A stretch of 64,000 bases of DNA from Thermothielavioides terrestris NRRL 8126 (Eukaryota; Ascomycota; Sordariomycetes; Sordariales; Chaetomiaceae), in assembly GCF_000226115.1 (NCBI RefSeq), contig NC_016457.1, positions 1,054,001-1,118,000 on the forward strand, written 5' to 3'. Below, piece after piece: positions 18,047-31,300 of the stretch (position 1 is its first letter; the number at the start of each line of letters is the position of its first letter). Under the pieces are notes generated by a model, which did not search any database, was not told the DNA's origin, and saw only the letters and a program-made list of their open reading frames with translations. Made by a program: the position numbers and the translations under genes.

Positions 18047-21000
18047 ATGGGGGACATCAAGATCGATGGCAAAACCTTCCAGGAGCGCATGTCGCACTTC
18101 GTCGGCGCCTGGAAGGCCGACAAGCGCTCCGGCGACGCGCTCTTCGGCGGCGTCTCGTCCATCGTTATCCTGATGGGCAAGGTCGGGGAGGAGCCCGAAT
18201 TCTTCAAGAACAATGCCATGCACGTACGTTATTCCTCTTGCCCTGGTCGCGCCATCGTGCGGTGCCTGGCCACACACGCAGTGCTAACCTTGCTCCGTCT
18301 ACAGTTCTGGCTTCTCGGCTACGAGTTCCCCACAACCCTGATGCTTCTCACTCCCGACACTATGTACATCGTCACGACCCAGAAGAAAGGTGTGACCCTG
18401 CCCTCCCGATCGCGTGCTGTTTTACTCGGAGTGCTGACAAACGCTCGCAGCAAAATACCTCGACCAAATCAAGAGCGGCCGATTCCCCGTCGAGGTCCTT
18501 GTACGAGGCAAGGATGCTGCCGAGAACGAGAAGCTCTTCCTCAAGATCACAGACGCCATCAAGGCAGCAGGCGTGAGTCACGAGTCACAATGCGCTTTTC
18601 TCCCCGCTCTTGAATCGTAATACTGACCAGTGTGGTGGTGCTACAGAAAAAGGTTGGCGTGCTGTCCAAGGACACCTCAAAGGGCCCTTTCATCGACGAA
18701 TGGAAGAAGATTTTTGCCGACAACTGCAAGGACGTGGAAGAGGTCGACATTTCCACGGCACTGTCTGTCGCCGCCTTCTCAGTTAAGGATGAGGCAGAGC
18801 TCCGCGCCATGCGGACGTCGTCGAAAGCCTGCGTGGCCCTCCTTAACCCCTATTTCCTCGACGAGATGTCCGACATCCTCGATCAAGAGCAGCAAATCAA
18901 GCATAGTGAGCTTGCCGACAAGGTCTCGAACAAGATCGACGACGCCAAGTTCTGGAAATCGGTTGAGCTTCCGAACCGGCAAAAGCTGCCTGCCGATTTT
19001 GAACCCGATCAGCTTGACTGGATTCTCGGCCCTGTGGTGCAGAGTGGCGGGAAATACGACCTCAAGTGGCAGGCAGATGCGGACAACCAGCCGCTGCACC
19101 CAGGCATCATCATTGCCGCCATGGGCTTGCGATACAAGTCCTATTGCTCCCAGATTGCCCGTACCTTCATGGTGGATCCCAACAAGTCGCAGGAGAGCAA
19201 CTACAGGTTTTTGCTGGCCGTCCACAATCTGGTCTTGAAGGAGATCCGGGACGGCGTCGCCGCCAAGGACGTCTATAACAAGGCGTACGCCCTGGTCAAG
19301 TCGAGGAAGCCCGAGCTCGAAAAACATTTTCTGAAGAACGTCGGCTTCGGCATCGGTCTCGAGACCAAGGACTCTACACTGATCCTCAACGGCAAGAGCA
19401 CGCGAACCCTGCGCGACGGCATGACGCTCTGCATCACCACCGGCTTCACCGATATCCAGAACCCCGACCCTCAGGACAAGAATAGCAAGGTCTACTCTCT
19501 GGTTCTCACCGACACGATCCGTGTCCGAGACGTCGAGCCGGTTGTGTTCACCGGCGATGCGCCCACCGACGCTGATGCGATCTCTTTCTTCTTTAAGGAT
19601 GACGAGGAAGTTCAACCGTCTCCAAAGAAGGAAAAGCGGGACTCGCGGGTGGGTGCTGTCGCCACCAAGAATATCACCAGCACTCGGCTGCGCTCGGAGC
19701 GGAACACGGCGCCCGATGACGATGCCGAGAAGAAGCGCCGCGAACACCAGAAGGAGCTCGCGGCCAAGAAGCAGAGGGAGGGCTTGGCCAAGTACGCCGA
19801 ATCCACGGCCGGTAAGAACGGCGTCGAAGTCAAGAAGTTCAAGCGCTTCGAGTCGTACAAGCGCGACACCCAGTTTCCGCCCAAGGTCCGGGATATGGGC
19901 ATCGTCATCGACCAGAAGAACGCAACCATTGTGCTTCCGGTCATGGGCCGGCCCGTTCCTTTCCACATCAACACCATCAAGAACGCCAGTAAGAGTGACG
20001 AGGGAGAGTGGTCCTTCCTCCGCATCAACTTCCTCTCTCCCGGCCAGGGCGTCGGGCGCAAGGACGAGCAGCCGTTTGAGGACGCGTCGGCCCACTTCGT
20101 CCGGAGCTTGACTTTCCGGTCGACCGATGGCGATCGGTACGCCGACATTGCCAACCAGATTTCCAATCTCAAGCGCGAGGCGGTCAAGAAGGAGCAGGAG
20201 AAGAAGGACATGGAGGACGTCGTGGAGCAGGACAAGCTAATAGAAATCCGAAGTAAGCCACCCGTCCCTGCGGAGGTTGTCTCGTCTGGTCCGATGACCC
20301 TGATCCTAACATGCACTCAGACCGACGGCCTGCCGTCCTGGATAACGTCTTCATCCGGCCCGCCATGGAAGGCAAGCGGGTGCCTGGCAAAGTCGAGATC
20401 CACCAGAACGGTATTCGGTACCAGTCCCCCCTGAGCACGACGCAGCGCGTCGACGTCCTGTTCTCCAACGTCCGCCACCTCTTCTTCCAGCCCTGCCAGA
20501 ACGAGCTGATCGTCATCATCCACCTCCACCTCAAGGACCCCATCCTCTTCGGCAAGAAGAAAACCAAGGACGTCCAGTTCTACAGGGAGGCGACCGACAT
20601 CCAGTTCGACGAGACGGGCAACCGGAAGCGCAAGTACCGGTACGGCGACGAGGACGAGTTCGAGGCGGAACAGGAGGAGCGCCGGCGGCGGGCCGAGCTC
20701 GACCGTCTCTTTAGGAGCTTCGCCGAGAAGATCGCCGAGGCCGGCCGCAACGAGGGCGTCGAGGTGGACATGCCGATGCGCGACCTGGGCTTCAACGGCG
20801 TGCCGAACCGCAGCAACGTGTACATCCAGCCGACGACCGAGTGCCTGATCCAGATCACGGAGCCGCCCTTCCTGGTGATCACGCTCGAGGACGTCGAGGT
20901 GGCCCACCTGGAGCGTGTGCAGTTCGGGCTCAAGAACTTCGACCTCGTCTTCGTCTTCAAGGACTTCTCGCGCCCGCCCTGCCACATCAACACCATCCCC

Positions 21001-21429
21001 GTCGAGTCGCTCGAGGACGTCAAGGCGTTCCTCGACTCGTCCGACATCGCCTACTCGGAGGGCCCGCTCAACCTCAACTGGTCCGTCATTATGAAGACGG
21101 TCACGGCCAACCCGCACCAGTTCTTCGTCGACGGCGGCTGGGGGTTCCTGCAGAACGAGTCGGACAGCGAGGACGCGTCCGAGGAGGAGGAGGAGGAGAG
21201 CGCGTTCGAGATCAGCGAGAGCGAGCTCGACGCGGCCTCCGAGTCCAGCGAGGAGGACTCGGACTACGACTCCAACGCGTCGGCCGAGGGCAGCGACGAG
21301 GCCGACGTGAGCGAGGAGGAAGAGGGCGAGGACTGGGACGAGCTCGAGCGCAAGGCCAAGAAGCGGGACCGCGAGAGCGGCCTCGACGACGAGGACCGCG
21401 GCGGCAAGAAGAAGCAGCGGAAGAGATAA
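18047..21429 (+). CDS. spt16: FACT histone chaperone subunit SPT16
   Basis: The large FACT subunit, which handles H2A-H2B and H3-H4 during transcription and replication. Exons are 18047-18223, 18305-18389, 18451-18572, 18647-20252 and 20321-21429, giving 1032 aa, in line with fungal Spt16. The N-terminal pita-bread (aminopeptidase-like, non-catalytic) domain includes [30 protein letters not shown] and FGIGLE. The dimerisation and middle (Rtt106-like double PH) domains follow, with [25 protein letters not shown] and [12 protein letters not shown]. The tail from about residue 940 is strongly acidic (runs of Glu and Ser/Asp) and ends in a basic KKKQRKR segment. Four introns of 61-81 nt interrupt the gene; three cluster in the first 600 bp. 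The reading frame is preserved across all junctions. Confidence 0.97.
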
Positions 21430-24034
21430 GATGTGGGTGCACGCTAGCGGCTGGTGGGGTGAGGTCAGAGTGCTTGGTAGGATTCGGCGGAAGGAGGCAG
21501 GGTGTCACGGATGAGCAATCTTCTTTTCCCCTTTTTTCCCGCTTTTGCAGGCTCTGTTTCCTCGTCTTGGGTTGCGGTCATCGGGCTGTGATTGTTGGGT
21601 CATCAGGTTGTGTATACATAGGGATGTATCTCTCCGACTGGCCGAGTTAGTTTGTGCCCTGACAGTTCGGCTGGTTCATTTATCGGTAACATGGCCCCAT
21701 GGTTTCGTTGAGTAACCTGCCTCTCCCTAGCTACGAGCGTGGCCGTGCTGTGCTGTGCTGCTGATGCTGTCTCCCTCGGGAGCGAAACAGTCCTCCTTCG
21801 CGGTCATAGTGGGTTGGGCGTGGCTTGCTTTGGGGGGAAGGATTGGTGAATGAGGTTGAGGCAGGGCAGTTGCAGCCTGCCAGCCTGCAGCGGCGGTCTG
21901 GTCCATCTCAGTTGAGTCTTGGGATCGGTGTATCACGGCAGCAGTGTTCACTCGTCGATTCCCTTACTTCAGTTTGCCCTGCCTTACTGGTTCTGTTGGC
22001 AGCCTTGAAGAAGTGTTGGCTGAGTAACTGTCCATCATTACCTGTTCTAAGTGTGAGACTAGCTTATACAACCTGGATATCCACCCTTTCCGCCTGTTCT
22101 TCGACCCTTACCCTTACCACCCATCGTGCCTTCTCCAGGGTGTTCGGATGTCACTACTCATTAATACGTTGAGGCGACTCGTTGAGTACGTTTTGGCTGA
22201 TTCTGCTTGATGACCAGGCCCGGGAAAGGGGTAATGGGAGAGGGAAGGGGTGTGCATACTTTGCCCCCTTTTCTGAGCGCTTTGCTCGCCGTGCCTTCGC
22301 TACTGTCCTGGACTGCCTGCCCCAGGCCCGTTGATGTACATACTCCGTACAAAGGGGAACGTGCCTCGACCGACCGTTTTGTCAGAGTCTTCCTGAGGAG
22401 ACCAACGCTTGGACACCGGCCGGTGTCATGTCAGTTGCCCCTGGCTGGTCAGTTTCCCTTGACTCATCCCTTCTCCGCTCGGAAGTCTTGGAATAAAATG
22501 TTACAGATAATATCTAATGTTTCAGGTTTCTGGCTGCAGAGGATAACTTCGCTCGCTAGCAGGTTCTTTGAGGCTACGGACTATGCTACGGGCTACCAGG
22601 CCGGCGGTCTACCAGTGTGGCTGACGTGGAGTCCTCCTAGTCAAGCTCAGACACTCGCAGGAAAACATCACTGCTGGCTTCCCCTTCTGTATCATCGGTG
22701 AAACACCACTGGTGAACTAAACCCCCACCGCTTGGGGTTGAGCAGAAAATGCCTCTATCAGCCAGCCCAGCTTCAAGGCGGTTCGCATGTCTCCTGTGGG
22801 CTTCGCCGCTGCTGGCCCGACTGCGTGCTGTCTGATCGCAGGGCATATCAACGGGAAGTCAATCAGAAGCCCTCGGAGCCCCCTCGGAGCACAGCACAAT
22901 CTTCGGGCCGGAACCGCTCCGAACCTGGTGGCTTTCCGGAGGCGGCGTCCTGATAAACACACGGCAGGAAAAAGCGAGCTGCTGTCACTTCCTTCGGTGT
23001 GCCGTGGCGCGTGGCACGGAGCGGGGGGGAGCTTGCTTCTTCTCCGGATAGATACTTCGCAGTAGACACGCACATAGTGTATGTAGACAGCAAACAGACA
23101 GTCAGTCAGGAGTAGTTATGCAGGAAGAAGCCACCTCCCTTTCAAACCCCCGGGCCTTTCCTCGCTAGTCAGCAAGTCCCGACGCTAACTAATCCCGTCC
23201 GTCACTCGCCATCTCACATCTCATCACCTCCTCACCGCACAGACACGCAGACGCACGGCAGGCAGACAGACAGACAGGCAGATGGCAAGAGCAAGGGTCC
23301 GATCGCTGCCTAGCCCAAATCATCCCCCTCCCTTCCCCCCAACTGGGAAGAAGCTGCAGAGAAAAAGATACAGCCATGCGTTACCGGGTGAGCTCCTGCG
23401 TAGTAGTGTAGCGTAGTTGCGGACGGCCTGTTGTGCCAGTTCAAAGGTGGAGAGCAAAGTGCCGTGGGCTCAAGGACGGAACACATGGCCATCATCCGGG
23501 AGCGCGCTGAGCGGGCGAGGGGGAAAGTTACACTTTGGATTACTCCGTCCATGTGGAGGTGATGACAGTTAGGCCATGTTCTCTCTGAGGCACATGGCCA
23601 TCTCCGATCCTCTGCTCTCAACCAGTCAGCCGTTTCCAATTATAGCTGGACATACCACAGTCGGTGTACAGAACGTTATAAGTAACGTGAACTAGTTAGC
23701 TTGGGAGTTAAGCAATGCGTGGCTGGCTGGCTGGCTCGACGGAGATGTGACAGACGCGCCAACCCCACGCGGACAACACGCTGACACTAAGTACGTCTCA
23801 GCCAGCTGAATTCCAGAATATGTAATTTTAGTTAGCGTGCACGATGGACACCACGCGACGAGATCACACTGGATCGATCCTTTCCTGCGCGGAAGGATGC
23901 GGATGGGCCGAGCCATTCCGGATTTGTCCCGGGGCTGGCTATTAGCGTCGTTGAGCGGAAGTGTCAAATGTGACCACTGGCTGGTGAGGTGAGCTTGTTT
24001 TGTGGTGGTGGTTTGATCGCTGGTTTGCCCGTTG

Positions 24035-24051
24035 CCCCCCCCCCCCCCCCC
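24035..24051. repeat. Poly-C homopolymer run
   Basis: Seventeen consecutive C residues followed by CACCCACGAG. Such a G/C homopolymer can form G-quadruplex/i-motif structures and is prone to length errors in sequencing or replication. Confidence 0.85.
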
Positions 24052-26761
24052 ACCCACGAGCGGCCGGGGGCGGTGGACACGCGTCCCACGATCCTGCAAC
24101 CCTTGCGAACCCGGAGGCTTGGGCTCGACTTCCCGGCAGGATCAAGCTCAGCCTTCAGTTGGTCTCCAGCGCTGGCGCGGTGGGATCTTTTAGTGCCCCC
24201 ACCTTCCCGGCCGCCCCTTGGTTGTCTTTTGACTCGCCTCAGCTCTTCGGTTAGGAATGGGGCGGTCCGTCTTTTGGCGGGACGTCGTTGGCTACCGGGT
24301 GCCGAGCTGACCTGTCCTTTTTTGTTTTTCGCGAGTCTTGGGGAGTGGGGCGGGGAAGGAGGCGCTCCCTGAGAGAGGGAAACAGGCGGGTTGTCCCACC
24401 GGCGGGGGAACAGTGGAGAGACGGTCATGAAACGGGAGATCCATCCTGCCGATCTCGCAGGTGCAGGGAACGAGCTGTGTGCTTAAATGGTCAACGTGAG
24501 GAACTGTTGCACAGTGTATGTACGGATGTAAGATTTACCCTTTGAGCATGGCGTGCAAACGGTTCGGCTTTCTGTTCTGGAATGGCCAAACGTGGTCCAT
24601 GGCCACGACGCAGGCGCTAGCTAGGGTTCTTGACAGACCCACCAGCGCCACTGTCACCCTTGAGTTCTTTGGGCACGCCGTTTCTCCCTCGCTCATTTCG
24701 GTTCAGGGTCGTGATGCACGTGGAGACGAGTTGGGGTGACCCAAGCTCGCCGGCCTCCTGGTTTGCTGGGTAACTCCGAGCTTGGATCGGCAATCGTGCT
24801 GACTCGGATCTGACCGTGTCTCTCAATTGTCCAGTGACCTCCCCCCATAACTGCTGTATACACTACTACCACAGTACCCTTGTTAGCGTGAGTTACAATG
24901 CCCCCCTTGTTTGTTCGTTAGTTTGGTACTTTTGGTGGATCACGACAAGGGCTCTAAATCACCAGAGCTATCAGGTACCTACCTAGTCGTCTTGGCATAG
25001 AATAGACTAACCGCAATAGAAAGTTAGGAGGCACTGTAGCCTCTGCCCGCAATGCAGCTTCCTTCGGTGCCTGGCCAGTCAGCTAAATAGGATAATTGCG
25101 TTCAATCCACTGCTTTACTATACCTGAACGTGCCTCACTTGAACTTAGAGTCTGGAGAGGATGAGGCTAGAAAATGGAACAGGCGGGTCAGAAGGCCAAA
25201 TTTGGTTGGCTGCAGCCCCCTGTCAAAAAGTGGGGGCAAGAACCAAACTAACAAACAAACAAGCATTGTATTGTACAGCAGTTGTAGACCCCCAAACGTC
25301 TCGGACAGCTCGAGGTCGCTTGAACAACACTGCCGATGCTGATTGGGTTGCTTGATGTGACGGCCCATGCATGCTTGCGAGCAGTCATGGCTTGGAGAAC
25401 AGTCCACCCCGTGCTCGTGCTCGAGCTGGGGTTGGGTGCTCTTTTGCTTGCCTGGTCTCCTTCGCTAGCCAGAGGAGACTTGTTTGCATGTCTGTGAGAT
25501 CCGATTGTGAGACCTTGCTGTGGGGTGCTCGAATGCCCATCTCAGCTTGGATACGATCGCGCACTCATCGATGATTCCATCTCGATTAATCCGTAGAGCT
25601 TGGCTTCCGCCCGGGCCGGTTACGTTAGCCGGAAGGATCACGATTCGATAGTGAGGCCACTAAGTGGAGGCGTGTCGCTCCGACATAATTTTGAGACGAG
25701 CTGTGGTTCTGGTTCCTTCGCTCTCGTCACTGTTCTTGAGGAGAAGGAGGGCGGAGGGGGTGACTAGCACGGAAACGGGGATAGTGTAGGTCCCACGTTG
25801 TGTTGCCTTCACCCCTCTTGCTGGATCGGAAGCTTGGGTCATGCTTGGCATCTGCCACGAGGCGAAGCCAAAATCGGCAGCCAGCATCCAAACCACGCAG
25901 CATGGTGCTCGTGCACTTTGGTGTCGAGGCGCTCAGCGGCCAATGGCAGAGCAGCTGACGAGACGTTGTGAGGGATGCGGGCTGTCCTGTGTAAGGTACC
26001 TAGATATGTACGGATACTACAGTCCACTACACCGCGTACACTACTCCCCTGCTGCCAACCCTGTCTTGCCTTCCGTCGGAAGACTTCAGAGCGCTAGTCT
26101 TCGTTCCCGGTTTGCCTCCAAATGTCCTCGCTGCTTGCACAAGCACAGGAGGGCCTGGCGTCGGAGGGATGTGCTTCTCCCGATGGACGCACTGGCGCTG
26201 CGACGGTGCCCTTCGTGGAACGTTGCTCAGTGTGTGAAGATTCTCCGACTGGCACAGGGCGTACAAGCGCTGGCTCCCGGACAGGCTTCGGGCTCTCAAC
26301 CGCGTATCCAGCCCCAGTTACCCCCATGGAGCGTTTCTCTGGTAGGAATACCTTGGCCGTTGCAGCTTACGCTCTTTGGGGGAGGACGGCATCATTGCCA
26401 ACGGAAGCAGGGCTGGCTGAAACTTCCCGCAGGACATGCAGTTAATCAATCGGTACGCCGCCCGAGCACATGGTCTGCCAAGGGTGGAAGCAGGTGGATC
26501 TGGCGTTCTTTCCGATCAAGAGATCCGAACCGGAGTGGCAGCCTGCGGCGTGGGAAGTTTGTCCAGAAAACTGGCCGGTCCCACTTGTGTTTTCTTGTTC
26601 CATTCAGGCTGAACTTCAAGCGCGGGACGGCGCGCGATCTCGCGATTGAGAACAAGAGCGCGGCCCGGGCAAATCGATGACCGTGTGTAGTGTACGTACC
26701 ATCAAGACGGACGCACCTGTGACTTGGTGTCCGTCTTGGCGCTCTCGTTTCCAAAGGCAGC

Positions 26762-26795
26762 GGGACAGCGTCATTGCCGGGACAGCGTCATTGCC
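26762..26795. repeat. 17-bp perfect tandem duplication
   Basis: GGGACAGCGTCATTGCC is present twice head to tail in non-coding DNA of the desert. Confidence 0.9.
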
Positions 26796-28338
26796 AAAGT
26801 GCCCGGTTGCATCAAGATGGATCGCGACAGGGGTGTCTGCCACTTGGATACCGAGGCCGGTCCGCGAACCGGCCGTGGTTACGTGAACTAGCGCAACTGT
26901 GGCTGTGATCCGAGGGGAGAACCACTCCTTCAATGCTCTGGGCGAGGCATCCATTGTTTGGACCTTCAGGCAGCCTGCAGAGAATCGCCAACAAGGGTGG
27001 GCGGGCAATCAATAATTGAGGTGACCAGATATGTCCGAACAGGGCAACGTTAATCGCTCACTGGGATGACGATATCCCGGCCGTGCCAGGGAATTGCCGT
27101 GTCCGACTCGGCCGTGAGCCAACCACTCCAGTCGCTCACTCGTGCAGCTGTCAGCGACTTGCTCGTTAACGAACTGACGGGAACTCACACTGTCACCGCC
27201 ATCCGGCCAAGGCGCACCAGATCTGCCAGTCCGCATTGCGTCCACGTTAACTCGCGCGAACCTAACTTAACGTGAGGTAGCCGGCTCAGACGGCGCCACA
27301 TGGCATGGCACAGCGGCACCAAGGCAACCCCCCTTTTTCCTTTTTCGCAGCGGTGGCAGCGACCCAAGCGTCCGCCGAGTAGTGCGAAGTGACGGCATCT
27401 TGTCATGCGGACGCCGAGACGTGAGGGATGAGATAGCGTAGTGTAGATTGATGGTCGGATGCAGCGCAGGGCACAATGCAACCCCATCGCCGACTTGATC
27501 TGGCATGGGCCATCATGTTCCTGGCCAATCTGACGACTGCCAGGTCTGCGAGGTCTGCCTCGTTGATGCATGGGACAAGACGGAGAGCCTGGGGAGTGGG
27601 GCCGGGGATGGATGCGAGGATGCAAGCATGCAAGGATCCAAGCGTGCGTGACGACGACAGGCGTGGCCAGCGCCGACGAAGGAAAAGGCAGCCCGCCCTG
27701 GCCCCACAGGCCGGAGCCGGGGCGGAAATCCCACCTGTCTGGCAGCCCACTGTGCAGATAGTGAAATACACGGTACACACTTCCAATTTATGCAGCAACT
27801 GTGCATTGCACAGTGTCGCGGGCTACTGCACGCACTGGTGCGGTCCATCGGGCCACACCGGCACCGGACCCGCTCGGATGAACCCAGCGGAAAGGGCGAG
27901 ATGTGATTTCCTGCAGTCATGGCCTGATCTGGGACGCGGCTGTGTGCCCCGGGACCGATGGCCAATGGCAGGAAACCGCATCGCGGCCTTTCCCTTGCCT
28001 CATGGCCGGCCTGTCCTCCACTAACCAGTTCAGGAACTATTCCCGATCACACGGGGAGCGCCCCATCGCCCCATCCCGCGCGTCCCGCGAGTTGGGTTGT
28101 GTTCACTTGTGTTGAGAGCGGACCAGGATGCGATTGAGGAGAGCAGGGTTGCCTGCACAGTAACTGCAGGTGCCTTCGAGAATCCCTGTTGAGTTCTTCG
28201 GGAGCGACACCATCAAACTTCACGAGGCATGACGCCTCCAATGTTTGGAATTTGTTCGTCACAGCTCGGCATCTGCCTACACTACACTACTACCCATGCG
28301 ATTTGGCGCAAATGTGTATACGAGCTTTTGGGAGTAAG

Positions 28339-28360
28339 TTGTCGAATGGTTGTCGAATGG
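28339..28360. repeat. 11-bp tandem duplication
   Basis: TTGTCGAATGG occurs twice in tandem in non-coding DNA. Confidence 0.8.
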
Positions 28361-31300
28361 AGTCACCTGAAGAAGGACAGTGGACACTGGAATTGAGATT
28401 GCCAAGGCTAGTTAGTTGGAGAATTCCTCGAGAATTTGGGATCCTTCAGCCGCACTGCGCTTGCACAATCGCGCCAACCGCCCCAAAACAACGGCAACTT
28501 CGATTCAGTGGCGGAGCTAGTATACCCTGACAGAAGAAGCCATTCCGGACGTACCCATGGGATGGGAACGTGGTTCTTCTGAGATGCGCGCTAGCTGGAT
28601 GCGGAGACTACTGTGTAAAACCCAATCACGCGCGGTCGAAAGACTCCTTCGCACAGTAAGCACAGTAGTGTACGGAATACTTTACACGAAACACTGCACA
28701 TGGTTGTGTCGTGCCGAGTTCAAATTTCATACCTGACAGTTTCGGCGGGCCGCGAGCGAGATCTTCCCCGCACCGTGTGTACATAGGGTATTTTTAGGAC
28801 GGGCGGCTCGCGAGGCAACGAGGTGGGGGGGTGTCGCACGTGTCGAACAATGCGGGACCCGTAATCGAAGCTTTTGTTCATTCCGAAAGATCTCTCCGAC
28901 CCTTAACGATTTCCCGAATCGGGAAAAAGCGTTGTCAATTACATATTTCCGGATAGCGTTTCCTTCAATTGTCACGCGAAAACCAGCATGATATTAATAA
29001 TAGATTATGTATCAAATCATACTCTGCTTTGCGCATACAAAATAGGATACCATGAGATTAGGAATGACTTGGGATTCTGTGTCTCAGGTCCGTTCGGCGC
29101 CATTAAAATGGGCTTGACGAAACGGTTTGGCGATCCCCTCTCGGCACATCCTTAAATCTCCGCCGTGGTACAGTGGCACGCGCATTTGCTGTGTCGTAAT
29201 CGCTTGATGAGGCATTGCCGGCCTTGCACCGTCATCCCGGGAAGGGGTTCCATCCAGCGCCGATCTGAGCCTTGCCGGCAATGATCGGTTTCGTTTCTGA
29301 CACCATTTCAGTTTGTTTCGTGGCTCTGGAGATTGGAGAAGCAGAACGCCCAGTAACGGTTGGTCAGGCGTTTTGGGCCTTCGAAACTGGAAGGATATGA
29401 TTGGCTCGGCGCTTGGAGGCCTATCGGAGTGGGGCGTCCTCGGTTAACTATCCTGCAGCCTGTCGTTTTTCTGGGACCCGACCTGATCCCAGCCCTCGGG
29501 ATCTGCCTTTTTTTGATGAGCGACTTTCCAGGTTTCAACCCAACGCTTTGGGGCCGATGCAACCGCTCGATTAGCGAGGCTAAACCGACCCTCAATCTCG
29601 CCAGGGCCGGTCTGCACTACACAGTACGCTACACGACTGTACACTCCGCTAGGCGCGATGAGCGAATCACGTCGCCCTGCTGCAGAGCACACTCGTGTGC
29701 TGCCGTATGTACCTATCGTGGGCACTACAGTACACTAGGGATTTACGACCACAGCACAGAATAGCATACCAGGTATCCTTACATGTAGTGTAGTGGAGTA
29801 TAGGTAAGTGCACGACACTATGACATTAGTGTTCTTATGGTGCCTCAGAAAAATTGGCTCTTTTCATGCCACAGAAGACCTTGCAGTGGAGTCGCACACA
29901 CGACCGATTTGCGGGGACCTCGAGGTCACCGCCAGATCCAATCTTAACATGCCCTTCGACCAATCGATGGTTAACTAACGTCATGTCGCAGAGCACAGTG
30001 CATTCCTCACTGCCCACGCTGCCAAACGTGGCGTTGTTTGGAAACGCCGTCCAAGGGTGCGCTGACCCATGGCTGGAATTCCCGGACGCAAAGCGGCCAT
30101 TGTCTGAAGTTCTCCACGCACCGTCGTCTGGACAGCGCATTACGCAGCATACAGATGGGCTTGGGCTCTGCGGTTCCAGCGGCTGGGATATTTCACTTTC
30201 CATGATCCCGCCATGGACCGACTGCTATTTTTCTTGGGAAGCCTTCAGCCACCCGCCTGTCGGCACCGGCTCAGGAAGGAAAGCTTCGCCATTACCAAAC
30301 CGGTCGAGCGGCCCTTGGACAAGGAACTCCACGGATAGCGTACACAACGGAATGCTGATCATCGATATTGTCTCCTTCGGGGACGAAGAAAAGGGGCTGT
30401 CGTCCGGATTTGTCTTGGCGGAAATGGGCCTCCGCTGCTGACATTCCTTCTAGAAAGCGCGCCAAGACCCATGATCCCAGCCTGGCCCGATCCCAGATGG
30501 AGATGGCCGAGTACAAAAGTGTACGTGTATAAGTGAGACGGTAATACCGTGGCGTCCTTGGTGGCAGAAAAGGCCGGCGGCGCAGCATCCCACCGGTGGC
30601 AAAAGCAAACAGCCACAGGAGCACGACGAGTCCTGTCAATGGCTGCCTGCCACGCTGACGTCCAGTCATGGACCTTGCGTGCCGCCATTGTCCATGGCTG
30701 CGATCCACACAAAGAGATCGTGGCGACACCCAGCCTCGGTGGTCTGTTGGAACGGCTGGCGGAACTGGGACTTCTCTGCGGCTACGAATTCCGTCTGCGC
30801 CTGGGAGCAACAGCCGGCGTGGACAGATCGGACCACGCCCCGATCGATGGGAATCTCCGCACAGAGACGCCTCACGCCAGGAGCTTCCTCTCGCAGCGTC
30901 TACACTGAAAACGCGACAGTCGGGGCTGCCATGGGCTCCTCGGCTCGAACGAACAGCACGGCACCTCCAAATTCTCGACGAGACGCACTTCTCTTGGGCA
31001 AATGTATGTACAGTACGCTCCTACCGAGATGTACTTACCAGGTAGGTATGCATGGTGGTCGCAACGCTGTGTGCCAGAAGACCCCGATCTGCTGTGTATG
31101 CAGGAAAGGGCTATTGTGACGTGCGCGACAGCGATGCAGGTGGCCTGCATGTCACTGAGCAAGTGGTTCTCCGGAGCTGCTGGGCAACTGGTCGTAATGT
31201 ACGTACCAGTACAATGGCAGTGCTTGAATAAGCATGACCCTGCATCTCACTCACCGCATCGAAGGACCGGGATCCTCGTCAGCATCGATGTCACCCCGGT

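Noticed and set aside
25841..26680. 280-codon frame in the gene desert as a possible gene
   Set aside because: It has no signal, domain, splice continuity or coding-like composition; it is Arg/Ser/Pro-rich as expected for a chance frame.
30292..30810. 172-codon minus-strand frame in the gene desert with a short hydrophobic stretch
   Set aside because: The only notable part is a single hydrophobic run; there is no start context, family motif or neighbouring exon.
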